From Rachicladosporium sp. CCFEE 5018 (taxonomy: Eukaryota > Ascomycota > Dothideomycetes > Cladosporiales > Cladosporiaceae): a stretch of 64,000 nt of DNA. Made by a program: the position numbers and the translations under genes. The stretch spans positions 97,816-161,815 of the forward strand of contig KZ111171.1 of NCBI GenBank assembly GCA_002077045.2. Direction: 5' to 3'. Shown here one piece after another: positions 51,423 through 62,082 of the stretch (its first letter is position 1; the number at the start of each line of letters is the position of its first letter). The notes under the pieces were generated by a model. It was not told the origin of the DNA, ran no database searches, and was given only the letters and a program-made list of their open reading frames with translations.

Positions 51423-53954
51423 CTACCCCTCCCGCCCCCTCTCCAAATCCTCCCCCTCCTCCTCCCCAACAAGACTAACCTCCACCAAACTCCCCTCCCT
51501 CTCCACACTCTCCGCACCCCTCCCTCCAGCCCCACTACCTCCACTCGTGCCGAGACTCCTCACCACATCACCCTTACAAATCGGGCAAGTCCTCCGTCTA
51601 GTGACAAGCCAAGGCGTGATGCATCCCTCGTGAAATTCGTGCCCGCAGGGCAAAGACATAACGCGCGAGATGCCATCAATGTATTCTTCCAGACAGACGA
51701 CGCATTCGCGCTGCTTGCGGCGCCAGTGGTGTGTCAAATCTTGCGCGAGAGCTGTAGTAGGCAGGGGTTGAGAGGGCAAAGTCTCCGGCGCCGAGGACGA
51801 CGTAGGCGGCATGGCCGACCTCTCTCTCTGCCTTGGCATCCTGATCGGTCGCGAAGCCGAAGGTAGCAGCGGGGACGTCAGTGTCAGTGCCGCGGGTGAT
51901 GTAGCCTCCACTGCGCGGATCGGGGAGGTTGAAGCGGAGGAGTGCGTGGAGGAGGAGGTGCCCATGGTCTGATATGTGCGGACTGGGAGGCGCTCGACGA
52001 CGGACTTCGGGGCTCGCCAGCGGCGACGTCGGATGCGGGAGCGAAGGAGGAGCAGCGCGTAGACTACGGTTAGGGTTACGAGGGGGGAGACGACGAGGAC
52101 TAGCAGGGTGTCGAAGAACGGGGAGGAGGACATTGAGGTGGGGGTGAGGGTTACCCAGAGACCGGTGTGTTCAGGTTCGTCGTCCTTGTCTTTCGAAGGT
52201 TTGATATCTTTGGTGTGGGCGTGCTGAGCAGGTGACATTGCGGGCTTCTTGGGAGATGTAGCAGCGGTGGTGTGTTGCTCAGACTGCACATCATGATGTC
52301 TGTTCGACGATGAAGAGAAAACCCGTCGGAGCCAGCTGCGTGAGTCTTCGCTGTGCAGGTTTTGCCTCGGCTTCTGGTGCTTGGTCCTGGCTTCACTCTT
52401 TCCTTCTGCTGGCGTTCCAGCATCGACCGCATGATGCGGAGCCTTGCCGTACTCGCCACTGCCAGGTACGATGCTGCCTCCTCTTGGTCCACCGTGTGTC
52501 ACTGCTTTAGTGCTCTTGGCTGACGGCTGACTTGTCGAAGTCGAGCTCGTTCCAGTCGCCTGCTTGAGCTGCCGTTCTCGCTGTTCAGCCACCAGATCGG
52601 CATCTCTCCAGTCCTGGACGCCGATGACGAAGTCATCGTCGGCCTGCTTTGTAGACTTCTTGGTCGAGGCAGCCTTTGCCACAGTAGATGTAGTCTGAGC
52701 AGCTTTGCCGACCTTCACCTGCTTCGGTGACTCCTCCTCTTCGAACTCTTGTTGTAAGACCCAGTTGAGCTTACCGCTGGCAGGCGGTCGACTACTGTCT
52801 GCAGGTCCGTTATCCACGCCACCCGAGCCTAGCAATGTCCAGATCCATCGGCCTTCGTCGTCCTGCTCTGAGTCGCCGCTCTTCTTGGGCTTCGCTGTGC
52901 TCTTCTTGAGTCCTGCTTTCGCCTTGGCGGTAGCAGTAGCCTTTGCTGAGATAGTGGTGCTCGAGAAGTTCGGCTTCTCAATTGCCGCAGCCTTCTTGCC
53001 GCTCGCCTCGGTGCCCGTTGCCTTGTCACCAAGAGCCATGCCAAGTCGTGCCAGATCCTCGGCAGTAAGATCCTCGCTTCCATGGTGGAATGGTATAAGG
53101 CTCGACAGCAGATGTGCTGTAGTATGCGAGGTGAAGAGTGCCGGTATCGTGATGTTCGAAGTGTCTCCCCGAGCGTACATCGTGACTAGTGGTCCTCCTC
53201 GTATGTCGTCTCCCACGATCAGTGCCACGCCACCTCGTCGCTGCACCCACTTCGCCTTCTCGAGAAAGCCACAGCCGCCTCTGCTGAGTAGTACAACCTT
53301 TCCTGATATCTCTGCACTCTCTTGCAGTGACTGTATGTCCGCATGGCCCGGCTTCTTGCCTGCAATGGCTGCGGCAGCCGCACCGTTCTGCTTGACAGCC
53401 TCGGAGGGCGAAAGTGGGTGATGTAAATGATCGTCCGTTCCGTCGTCCTCGATTGATAAGGCTTCGCTATCTTCCACAACCTCCTCGTCCTCGTCGATAA
53501 GCCCCCTCTTCGGCCTCTCCTTCCCTTCCTCCTTGCTCTCAGCCTTGCCTTCAGGAACGCTCTTCTTCGCCCCGTTGACTTCGCCGTCTCGCCATCCCGG
53601 CACATCACTGCAACCGAGCTCCCCCTCAGCGCCGCCCGCGGCACTTCGCCCTAAATGATCATCGCCAAAGCCACTCCCCACCCATAGCTGGCCGCTCAGA
53701 CTCTTGACTGGTAGTAGCGGGCCAAAAGCAGCCGGTCTGGCGAGGAAGAAAGTAGAGTTGTCGTCCGTCAGACTTATGATCGCGGAAGGAGGGAAGAGCG
53801 AGGAAGGTGTCCGCCAGTTGAAGTAAGCACCAAGTCTGGATTGTGAGAGTGCCGGAGTAGGTGTTTGGGTCTGGCGGAAGGGGCCGAGGAAGAGGAGACC
53901 GAAGAAGGCGAGAATGGAAGTCGCTATCATCAACAAGAAGCGGAGAGGTCGCAT
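51423..53954 (-). CDS. PA-TM-RING E3 ubiquitin ligase
   Basis: A single exon encodes 843 aa. An N-terminal hydrophobic signal (LRFLLMIATSILAFFGLLFL) precedes a protease-associated (PA) domain with KVVLLSRGGCGFLEKAKWVQ, GVALIVGDD and ITIPALFTSHTTAHLL. This is split by an acidic, Lys/Glu-rich insertion (residues about 125-190) and followed by a long disordered Ser/Lys/Ala region. A membrane helix (TLLVLVVSPLVTLTVVYALL) lies near residue 610. A RING-H2 finger near the C-terminus reads CVVC ... SLPCGHEFHEGC ... CPIC. The PA-TM-RING layout is that of endosomal or vacuolar sorting-type ubiquitin ligases (RMR/GRAIL/RNF13 group). The PA side would face the lumen. The extreme C-terminus is Gly/Glu-rich. 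Substrates are unknown. Confidence 0.92.
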   Translation of the reverse strand: MRPLRFLLMIATSILAFFGLLFLGPFRQTQTPTPALSQSRLGAYFNWRTPSSLFPPSAIISLTDDNSTFFLARPAAFGPLLPVKSLSGQLWVGSGFGDDHLGRSAAGGAEGELGCSDVPGWRDGEVNGAKKSVPEGKAESKEEGKERPKRGLIDEDEEVVEDSEALSIEDDGTDDHLHHPLSPSEAVKQNGAAAAAIAGKKPGHADIQSLQESAEISGKVVLLSRGGCGFLEKAKWVQRRGGVALIVGDDIRGGPLVTMYARGDTSNITIPALFTSHTTAHLLSSLIPFHHGSEDLTAEDLARLGMALGDKATGTEASGKKAAAIEKPNFSSTTISAKATATAKAKAGLKKSTAKPKKSGDSEQDDEGRWIWTLLGSGGVDNGPADSSRPPASGKLNWVLQQEFEEEESPKQVKVGKAAQTTSTVAKAASTKKSTKQADDDFVIGVQDWRDADLVAEQRERQLKQATGTSSTSTSQPSAKSTKAVTHGGPRGGSIVPGSGEYGKAPHHAVDAGTPAEGKSEARTKHQKPRQNLHSEDSRSWLRRVFSSSSNRHHDVQSEQHTTAATSPKKPAMSPAQHAHTKDIKPSKDKDDEPEHTGLWVTLTPTSMSSSPFFDTLLVLVVSPLVTLTVVYALLLLRSRIRRRRWRAPKSVVERLPVRTYQTMGTSSSTHSSASTSPIRAVEATSPAALTLTSPLLPSASRPIRMPRQRERSAMPPTSSSAPETLPSQPLPTTALAQDLTHHWRRKQRECVVCLEEYIDGISRVMSLPCGHEFHEGCITPWLVTRRRTCPICKGDVVRSLGTSGGSGAGGRGAESVEREGSLVEVSLVGEEEGEDLERGREG

Positions 53955-54494
53955 GGTGGCGGTGGTTTATGTTGATGCCTGGGATGCTGAAGTCGAGCGG
54001 AAGTGCCTCAGAGGTGGTAATGGGTGGACATCGTCTGACGGTGGCAATGCTTAAGGGCGGGGCGGGGCGGGGCGGGGCGGAGAATCGAACGGTGAAGCGA
54101 AGAAATGTGGAATGGCAGTGTACAGCGACAACGAAGTCCTTCTGATGCCCAGGACTGGGCATATGATCTACTGCATGTCGACATGCACCTGATGATCCAC
54201 AGCACGGCCCGCGTTCCGTGACCGCCGAGACTCGCATCGGAGTTCTACAGTGCGACTACACGCCATTCACCCCAAGACATCTCGATCACACTCAGACGCA
54301 TAGCCGCCACCTCCGACCGGCTGAATAGCTATTGAACGACTGGTCGTAGAGCGTGTTTGAACGACGTCTACGTGTCTTGCCAATCGAACGTCCACCAGAC
54401 GAGAAGCTGCCAATTCCAGCTGCCTCTACACGCGCAGCCTGTCAACGATGGCACAACGGAAAGACATGCGACGGGACGATCTGAGTACGAGACG
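53955..54494. promoter_or_regulatory. Divergent promoter, PA-TM-RING / Asterix-like
   Basis: These 540 bp separate divergent starts. They contain the GGGGC pentamer array described separately, which is about 100 bp upstream of the ligase start. Confidence 0.5.
54055..54080 (+). repeat. GGGGC pentanucleotide array
   Basis: Five successive GGGGC-type units (GGGCG, then GGGCG repeated) form an uninterrupted G-rich run of 26 nt. It lies in the divergent promoter and has GC-box and possible G-quadruplex character on the plus strand. Confidence 0.85.
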
Positions 54495-55013
54495 ATGAGC
54501 TGCAAAGATTCGAGAAATCGAGACCTGACAGCTTCTACAGTCGTACCCTACTCGCCACCCAAGAACGAAAAGGAAGATGTCGACATGCAAAGCACAATGG
54601 CCTCGACACTCCCCATGGCAGCAGTACGTCTTCACTACCCACTTCCTCCAAGCGAGCCCCCCTGCAAACTCCCTCTCCGCCTTTTCAACCATTTGCTCGA
54701 TCTACCATCCAAGATCTTCTGCCCAATCCATTCGCCCTTTGCCCTTGCCCCTAGCCCCTTTCAACTAACCCAACCCTCGCAGATCTTCACACGCAACAAA
54801 CTCATCGGCTGGACCTCCGTCCTCTTCGCCATCCAAGCCTGGCTCTCCGAGACACCAGCTTCCAAGGCTTCATCAACAACACCCGCGATTATGTCCTTCG
54901 GCATGGCCATGATGGGCGTGGGAGTCGCTTACTTACCATTATTCTTGCCGCCAGCTGCAGGAGGTGTAGGTCAGGCGACGCCGGCAGGGGCTGCGGCACC
55001 GCAGGCTGCTTGA
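54495..55013 (+). CDS. Asterix/UPF0139 family protein (PAT complex subunit)
   Basis: Two exons (54495-54623, 54783-55013) encode 119 aa. The N-terminus has the family segment STVVPYSPPKNEKEDVDMQS ending in MASTLPMAA. After the intron come two to three short hydrophobic helices: FTRNKLIGWTSVLFAIQAWL, then AIMSFGMAMMGVGVAYLPLF. This matches fungal Asterix (WDR83OS/UPF0139) proteins, subunits of the ER PAT chaperone complex that helps insert multi-pass membrane proteins. The 159-nt intron keeps the frame and has no stop, so an unspliced reading gives a false 218-aa protein with extra Pro-rich sequence. The C-terminal tail is Gly/Ala-rich. Confidence 0.88.
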   Translation: MSCKDSRNRDLTASTVVPYSPPKNEKEDVDMQSTMASTLPMAAVRLHYPLPPSEPPCKLPLRLFNHLLDLPSKIFCPIHSPFALAPSPFQLTQPSQIFTRNKLIGWTSVLFAIQAWLSETPASKASSTTPAIMSFGMAMMGVGVAYLPLFLPPAAGGVGQATPAGAAAPQAA

Positions 55014-56994
55014 TGGGAATCAAGCGAGACGAAACGCAATAGCTATTGCCATGGGTTCGGTTGCATTGATGCGTTGAGCAGCATGTATGTACAGATTTCT
55101 ATGCATTGTGACACGGACATGGAAACACGAAAGCGAGCGATGCTACACCTGATACGTTATATCGCGGGCCGCGTAATCACTGGCCGCGCCATGAACTTCG
55201 TGCTCTCGCACAACAGTAGGGACACATCGGATGCTCAGATATCACAATTCGCGTTGTGAGCTCATCCTGCAACAGACTGCCTGGCACTCCATGATTGACG
55301 CACTACTCTCCGACTGTGGATCCTGTTTGTCTGCGACTGAGTCTGGTAGAAGCACGCTTATTTATGGAAGCGATAGCGTCATAGCCTGACCGCGACCACT
55401 ATGAGACCACTGGCCATGAGGTGTTAGAAGTGAGCGATTCTAGCCGCTATGTTCTATCGGAGTGTCGGTACAGATGCAAGATAAAATATATCCCACCCGC
55501 AAAAGTCACCTAAGCGTCGTCTCCCCCCTGCTCTAGGCTCTCACAGCCATGTGATGACTAGCACGAAGCGTACATCAGATCGTTGAGCAATTTGGGGGTG
55601 GATCGAAAAGGAACGTTATGCGAGTCCACAGGCTGGTAGGAGTAGAGACGGCAAGTTCCGTTACCCAACCCACGGTACGGGAGTCACAGCCGTTGTGACC
55701 CACCCTCCTACTTCCACACCCATCGTGCGAGAGTCACCCAACGCTGCATGGACGCACAAATACTTTATCTTGGTCCTCCTGGCAATGCTAAACCCAAGAC
55801 AGGTGTGTACTTCCGAGCAACACGAGCCACGAGACGATGGCTGCTCGGAGGGAAATTTACGTAAAGCTTGACCGCTCAGCACCGTTACAACATCTATCAT
55901 CAATCCACAGGACTGTACAGAGCTATCTCTACTTCCTGAGGGTGGCGAGTCTCCCCTCATGCTCTGATCCGCCAAAGTATGTGATCGTCACCGAGAGGCG
56001 GCGATTGCTTGCGCTCCCGAAGCTACACTCCCGAGGCCAAGCCACCATGCAAGTCCTTTATCAGAAGACAGATGGGTTGAGGATTGTGTGTCTTACGCAT
56101 CCTCTCACAAGTGCAGTACCTTACTCTATGGCTGAGCCGATTGAAGCACGGCTTCCCGAATAAACTGCGGAGAAGCGCACGCAATACTGCGGAACAGCCT
56201 TTGTGCAAGCGTTCGCGCTACATCCATACATGTATAGACGCTTTATTCTTGGAAATCTTCCAAGGACTTAGCAATCCTGACAATTTCTCTACCATGACAT
56301 CCACAGACCAGCCGCGACGTGCGGAGCGCCTCTACCCTGTCTGCTGTGCCGCAGAAATACCTGCAGAGGGGAGTATTCAACCTATATGTTCGCTGCCCCC
56401 AAGCGTTGGCTAACGATCACCTACAAGCTCGTCGACCACTTGATTGCAGGAAACGAAATGTGTAAGGACCAACTGATGTGTCACTTCGTCTTCGTCGACA
56501 GCCTCATACAAGCTTATACTGCCGAGACCGAGATTGGTGACCTGGAAGACGAACAAAACAGATCAAGAACTTCGCACGACTCCCCGTTCATCGGAAAGTC
56601 GCCGGTAGAATGTTACTAGCTTCTCCTTCAGTTGTTTCACAATATAGACTCCGACATAGATTACACGTTATTTGTCATCCTTGCCGAGAGGTCCTTGACT
56701 GACGACACTGCTCTTGTAGTGGAGGCACCAGAGGAGGGCGATGAGGGCGAGGTGCAATCTGTTCGTGTTGCCTTTGAGATTGCGCATTCGCGCCTTTTGG
56801 GCTATAACGACGGAGAGTTGGACGATGTACAAGAGGATTGGGCAGCGGCAAATGCAGCAGGAGGCGGGGTGCTGAGGGCTTCGATGATATAGCCAATCTA
56901 CCGGCGCTACAAGAGTGTATGTCACTTTACCTGTTCATATGCATACGTGCCTGCGGCGTTTGCACTACGAACATGTCGAAGTGCACTCCAGTGG
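55014..56994. other. Gene-poor stretch with weak ORFs
   Basis: There is no supported gene in about 2 kb. Two short plus frames might be fragments: 55837-56163 (MAARREIYVKLDRSAP...) and 56386 onward (MFAAPKRWLTITYKLVDHLI), the latter possibly spliced by a GTAAGG donor near 56462. An acidic plus frame at 56632-56892 lacks an ATG. None has a recognisable family. Confidence 0.3.
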
Positions 56995-57697
56995 ATGGCT
57001 AGGACCCAGACAAAGTGTTGCCGGAATGTCCGACTGCGATTGCTGCCGGTAGGCGACTCGATCACAGTAAGCTCAGCCCCGTCCTCGCGACACTCTCATC
57101 GCTGACTTGTCCCAGGAAGGTTATCGCAGCTCCGACGGAAATGGTTATCGCCTGGAGTTGCGCAATCTGCTCGTGAGCTCAGGTAGTTTATCGCTTCTCT
57201 CAACCCGATTCCTTTGCTGACTGGGTGTGCAAGGGCGAGTGTAGACTTCATAGGCAGCATAGGCAACGGACAAAACAACCCAGACAATCAGCACGAAGGC
57301 TTTGGGGGCTATCGCATCAGTCAGATCCGAGACCGCATGAGTACGGACGGCATACTGAAAAGCCAACCCAACGTCGTACTCATTCAACCAGTCACCGGCA
57401 CAAGAGCCATATGCCTCGGCGCCCGAACGACTTGGAGTTCTGATCGATGCTGTCTTGTGTGAGTGTCCGGATGCTGTAGTCTTGGTCGCCAAGATCGTGC
57501 AGAACCCAGGAGCCCACGAGCGTACAACTATCCTCAACAATGCCATTCCCGGACTTGTCGCTAGTCGTGATGCGAAAGGATACAAAATCCGCGTGGTGGA
57601 TCAGACTAGTGTCTCCTCATCTGACCTCATCGACGGTCTTCACCCGTCTGATTCTGGATATCGTGACATGGCCCAGAATTGGATGCGTGGACTATAA
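56995..57697 (+). pseudogene. SGNH/GDSL hydrolase, decayed (block III lost, frameshift)
   Basis: Exons 56995-57066, 57116-57182 and 57245 onward give RLRLLPVGDSIT (block I with the catalytic Ser), EGYRSSDGNGYRLEL, then SSDFIGSIGNGQNNPDNQHE, GFGGYRISQI and QPNVVLI. This follows the fungal secreted SGNH hydrolase pattern. Family members continue VVLIHAGTNDM, which holds the block III Asn. Here the sequence after VVLI changes frame at about 57387-57390 and resumes with EPYASAPERLGVLIDAVL, CPDAVVLVAKIVQNPG and the block V DGLHPSDSGYRDMA (catalytic Asp/His), ending at 57697. Roughly 20 nt encoding GTND appear deleted. There is no signal peptide at the chosen ATG. It is most likely a pseudogene of a secreted esterase. 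Confidence 0.75.
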
Positions 57698-59413
57698 TCG
57701 TTACCAACTGGCTGGATTACTCAAGCTCGCGAATCAGAAAAAACGAGCAGCAATGCTGAAGTTTGTGCTACTGATGGTGTAGCCTGGATTGTCGCGCGCG
57801 GCGGCGATTACATCGCAGCCGGGGCCAAGGTACCTGGCGACACTGGCGAAGCTGAACTGGAGCAAAGCACTTTCACTTGAGACACTCGCTTTAGGACGAT
57901 CTTAATGCAGCTAGCTTCGGAGCTCGCTTAGCCCCAACTCCGCTTACTCCGTATCCAGGGCCACATTCTCCACTGCCCTTGTCCGTACATATGGGCAACG
58001 CAAGACTGCTACTCATGATCCCAATATACAGTATCATCTTCCATAGATCCCCTCCTCGCGCGAGAATGAAAAGTCTGAATGCTTGGCCCGCGATCCTTAC
58101 GCTTGTCATGCAGTATGTATTGCTTAAGAGTCGCTGGAAGTACATGTAGTGCAGAAGTTGGCCTCTCACTCGATCCCGTTGCCCTTCGAATACCTATGTA
58201 TACATACACGATACTCGCGTCTGCGCTGTATGTGGCGGTCGCCTATCGCCAAGACCTTGCACCTCCTTTCACGACGTTGGTGGTCGCGACCGCTACTGTT
58301 GCTGCATGCGATCCACCTTGATAGTCGGCAATCAACACATTCTGTGCCTCTTACCGCGATGTCGAGGGACCACGACTAATGACACCTTCACGAGAGGCGG
58401 AGACAGCCGTCGCATCTGTGAATGGATACAACGTAGCTATCTGGGCGGATTGTGATCCTCCTCTGTGGGTGCCCATCAGTGATGCGCGAGGCAGTGCACT
58501 CTGCTACGGCAAGACCGATGCGGGAGAATGCAACAACATGACGTTCGGCCATCCTCCCGAGGGCAAATGCCTAAGTTCACAACCCTGATGCCTGGGAGTG
58601 CCCGGAGGTGGGAATACCCACGTGTCAGAGAGTCGCAAGGATGAGCGCGCGCCAGCTGTATGGCAGGGCAGGCCCGTGTAAGGAGAAAAGCAGCTCCCGT
58701 TGTCGTGATTGGTAATGGGGCCAAGGGGACAACAAATCACGGCCACTACCAGCCGCTGCCCAGCCGCTGTGGCTGGTTTGTGGACACGACAGGCAATCAA
58801 CGTGGCACAGACTAGCGTGATCGGTGACGTTCGGCGATACACGGCGATAGTACTTGTATAGATACGATGCAGCAAAACGCTGCCGGCAGCCCAAGGTACA
58901 GGCTCAGCGAATTGGCGATCAACTACCAGGCGATGAGCTGCTCGACGGTTCGCACACAGAAGCGAGCACGGGCTACGTGCTCGATCGTGAATCTGTCACG
59001 ATCTGTCAAAATCACAAGCGTATGTTGACTGAAGTATCCACTTCAGCCTTCCCCATGCATGAAAGTGTAAATATGGGCGTCATCATTATATTTCACTACA
59101 TGGATCTAGGTGGCTCTCCGCAAGTCCGGAGTGATAGTCCGGGGTATCTTCTGCGCTAACAAGGATTTTGCCAATATTGTGTGCATCACGGTGTATGGCA
59201 TCGAGCACGTCGAGCCGTTCGGCCAATGACGACCGCTCGTACCTTGCAGTCGAATCTCTCCGATATGCTGCCTATATCGAAACCTGGGGCCAGTGACGAC
59301 ACTCGAGAACGCGATTCAGCCTCACGCCAAGTCAGATAATGCTATAGACTGGTCGAAGGTCTCGAGATGAGACGACCGCTGTTTCATCCACTTCCCTCCA
59401 CATCACCGAAATC
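57698..59413. other. Gene-poor stretch
   Basis: No intact gene is seen in about 1.7 kb. A plus frame at 58379-58588 ends in a Cys-containing, secreted-protein-like stretch (YNVAIWADCDPPLWVPISDA; GECNNMTFGHPPEGKCLSSQ) and may be a gene remnant. The 9-mer CAGCCGCTG is repeated close together near 58750-58770. The rest shows nothing supported. Confidence 0.35.
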
Positions 59414-60017
59414 ATGTTGGCAGGACTTCTCCTTCAAGCCTTGGCCTTTACCGGCATCGTCACTGCCTCGAAGCCATGGGGACGCCCTCATCATGGCTGG
59501 AAGCAATGTGAATTGCTATCCCAGGATGACGCCAATCTCCTCATCACGCGCTGGACGACAACCTTGACCAAGACGAACAGCGATCTGGGCAACAACTCGC
59601 AGACATGGGACTATCTTCTGGCCGACGAATTTAAGCTCGTTTCCGGTTCCATCCAGACACTCCAGCAGATGAATGTAAGTTTGATCTTTGCTACCTGAGG
59701 AGCTTGAACATCTCTAATCAGCCCAGGTTAACGGCAACTACGACATCTATGTTGGTAAACAGGTGTACATCGCCAACGAGCTCAAGTACGGCGCACTCTA
59801 CGGCGGTGTACACGACCTCGACATCATTGTCGGATGCAACAGGGTCGTGTGGTACTGGCAAGTGGACAGCGTGTTGGAGGCCAAGATCAAAGTGCGTGGT
59901 GTGAACATCTTCTCTCTGAACGACGCAGGGAAGATCACGCAACTGGTTGTTGAGAATGATAGCTTGGCTTTTGCTATCAACTTTGGCGCCAACGTTACTT
60001 TCCCGGCTTTTGGCTAG
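59414..60017 (+). CDS. Secreted NTF2-like (SnoaL-type) protein
   Basis: Two exons (59414-59674, 59727-60017) encode 183 aa. The N-terminus is a signal peptide (MLAGLLLQALAFTGIVTASK). The remainder has the cone-shaped NTF2-like pattern: a long first helix (LLSQDDANLLITRWTTTLTK), then LADEFKLVSGSIQ, a helix or loop, and strands NRVVWYWQVDSVLEAKIKVR, GVNIFSLNDAGKITQLVVEN. It resembles fungal secreted NTF2-like proteins of unknown function. No catalytic residues can be assigned. The gene stands alone, with a decayed hydrolase upstream. Confidence 0.82.
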
Positions 60018-60368
60018 GAGTGTGCTGTGGTGTGGAAAAGGGGCAAGGTCGTCCACGTCGTGTACAGATATGATTGCTTACATAGAGCATCAAAATGGGA
60101 CGTCTGCCAGGCGCAATGAAGCATGCCGCCGTTCCTCAAGTCACCGTATGAAACTGACCCTTCGCAATTAGAAGCCCTCGAACCACTGGAGGCCTACACA
60201 GGTACTCTACGCACAAGGCAGAGTAATGCAGGTTGAAGATCATGCTGCGCTGAGCAGCACTTTTCTAAAATGGTCTAAAATTGTGATGCCCAGCCATGAA
60301 ACTACGCCGATCCGTGCTAAACCCAGAACATTACCCTTCCATATGACGCCTTCACCACAACCGGCCTT
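60018..60368. other. Convergent intergenic region
   Basis: These 351 bp between convergent stops contain nothing recognisable. Confidence 0.4.
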
Positions 60369-61622
60369 CTAGGGTTCGGCTCGAGCTATCGAGCCAAGGT
60401 CAATATTCCTCCCAGCCTGCGCAGCTACGAGTTCCTCTCGCTTCAGGCTACTCCTCTTCTTCAACACATTTTCAATGAACGCCTCCCCAGCCTTATAACT
60501 ACTCCTCACCAGTGGCCCACTAGCACAATATAGAAATCCCATCTCCAACGCCCTTTGCCTCCAGAGCTCAAACACCTCCGGCGTGACATACTCCTTGACC
60601 TTCATGTGCCGTTTTGTGGGCCGCATGTACTGTCCGAACGTGACGACGTCGACGTTGGCTGCCCGGAGCTGGCGCAGCGTGTCGTAAAGTTGGGCTTCCG
60701 TCTCGCCGAGTCCAAGCATGATGGACGTTTTGGTTATGAGGTCTGGCCGGGCTTCTTTGGCTGTGCGGAGAACGGCGATGGATTGGGGGAAGGTTGCACG
60801 GCGATCGCGGACAAAGGGCGTGAGCTCGGGGGTGGTTTCGACGTTGTGGGCGTAAACGTCCAGCCCACTCTGCGCAACCAGCTTCACCTGCTCTAGATCG
60901 CCGAAGAAATCTCCCGTAAGCGCTTCCACAAGCATAGCAGGCGCCTTCTGCTTGATCTTCATAACCGTCTCCGCGAAATGCCGTGAGCCTCCATCCGCTA
61001 GATCATCCCGGTCCACGCTCGTCAGCACCACATACCCCAGACCCCATCTACTCAACGCCTCAGCAGTATTCTCAGGCTCGTGAACGTCCAGCGGAGGCGG
61101 CGTCCTACTTGTCTTGACAGAACAGAACCGACAGCCTCTCGTACATGTGTCGCCCATCAACATTATCGTCGCCGTAGCCGCGCTCTTCTTATCTCCTCCC
61201 CAGCAGTCCGAAATATTCGGACATCGCGCTTCCTCACATACAGTATGCAGTCCCAATCCCCTCAAATCGCTCTTGATCCGCTTGTAATTCTCATTCGTCG
61301 GTATCGGCGTCTTCAACCAGCTCGGCAAGCGCGTGTGCTCTCGCTTCCTGCCCTTCGGTCCTACTTGTACCGTCCGCAACTCCAGCGATTCGGCCTCGGT
61401 GAGAATTTCGTCTAAGGGTTCGTCTGGACGGCCGCCTAAGAAATCTGAGAATGATGGTCCGGCATTGACGCGGTCTGAGAAGGCTGTCTGTGGTCGGGAT
61501 GCTGGGGTGGGGGCTTCGGAGGTTGTCGTGGCGAGGCGGCGTTTTTGGGGGAGGAGGGAGGGGCGGGATTCGAACAGGGCGGGGGCGAGAAGGCGGCGGC
61601 AGGTGGGGCGGAGGGCGGCCAT
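60369..61622 (-). CDS. LIP5: Lipoyl synthase, mitochondrial
   Basis: A single exon encodes 417 aa. The enzyme inserts two sulfurs into octanoyl groups on lipoate-dependent enzymes, using radical SAM chemistry in mitochondria. The N-terminus is an Arg-rich presequence (MAALRPTCRRLLAPALFESR). The auxiliary cluster motif Cx4Cx5C is CEEARCPNISDC, and the radical SAM motif Cx3Cx2C is CTRGCRFC. Other family segments are TIMLMGDTC, TSVDRDDLADGGS, NVETTPELTPFVRD, KTSIMLGLGET, FGQYMRPTKRHMKV and the C-terminal RSSYKAGE, where Arg-Ser-Ser-Tyr ligates the auxiliary cluster through Ser. It is complete, with no oddities. Confidence 0.97.
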   Translation of the reverse strand: MAALRPTCRRLLAPALFESRPSLLPQKRRLATTTSEAPTPASRPQTAFSDRVNAGPSFSDFLGGRPDEPLDEILTEAESLELRTVQVGPKGRKREHTRLPSWLKTPIPTNENYKRIKSDLRGLGLHTVCEEARCPNISDCWGGDKKSAATATIMLMGDTCTRGCRFCSVKTSRTPPPLDVHEPENTAEALSRWGLGYVVLTSVDRDDLADGGSRHFAETVMKIKQKAPAMLVEALTGDFFGDLEQVKLVAQSGLDVYAHNVETTPELTPFVRDRRATFPQSIAVLRTAKEARPDLITKTSIMLGLGETEAQLYDTLRQLRAANVDVVTFGQYMRPTKRHMKVKEYVTPEVFELWRQRALEMGFLYCASGPLVRSSYKAGEAFIENVLKKRSSLKREELVAAQAGRNIDLGSIARAEP

Positions 61623-62082
61623 CGTCAGGAAGTGCGTTAAGAGATGGTGGTGAATGAGTGCTGGTAGAGATATTTGACAATCTTTGGTTCGAGTCGTTGG
61701 GCGGCTTAGTCACCGCATAAGCCGACAATGGCCGACTTCGTTTCGCTCATTCCTTACCGTCTTCATTTTCTACACACTCCAATGCATCCTGCGAGAAACA
61801 TGTTTGGAGCTACAGTGTCGGCAGTGGACTCACTCGTTGTCATGCGACAGCGAGAATGACTCGCCGCGAGGAAGAGTAGGGTCACCTAACACGATACGAG
61901 TGAGGTGAGATGAGGTAAGGATTGCAGTGACTTTCCTCCGGGACAAGCGTGCACTGAATGCACCACGCTATCTGAGGTAAAGACTGTGGAGGTTCAAGGA
62001 GAGTATCGTCTTCATATCTCCTTGCCTGCTCTCCCGCTCCTTATAGTGCAAGTCATTTTGGGCTCAAGTCTTTCAGCTCAAG
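61623..62082. other. Intergenic region
   Basis: These 460 bp between co-directional minus-strand genes hold the lipoyl synthase promoter. A GGTTCGAGTCG string at 61686-61696 resembles a tRNA B-box, but no tRNA fold was found around it. Confidence 0.4.

Noticed and set aside
52705..53421. 238-codon plus-strand ORF antisense to the PA-TM-RING gene
   Set aside because: It is a shadow of the real gene's codon bias; it has no own splice or family evidence.
56668..56925. Hydrophobic minus-strand ORF (85 codons)
   Set aside because: It is antisense to an equally plausible acidic frame; neither has an intact start or known family.
61686..61696. tRNA B-box-like GGTTCGAGTCG
   Set aside because: No matching A-box or cloverleaf could be folded around it, and it sits in the leader of lipoyl synthase.
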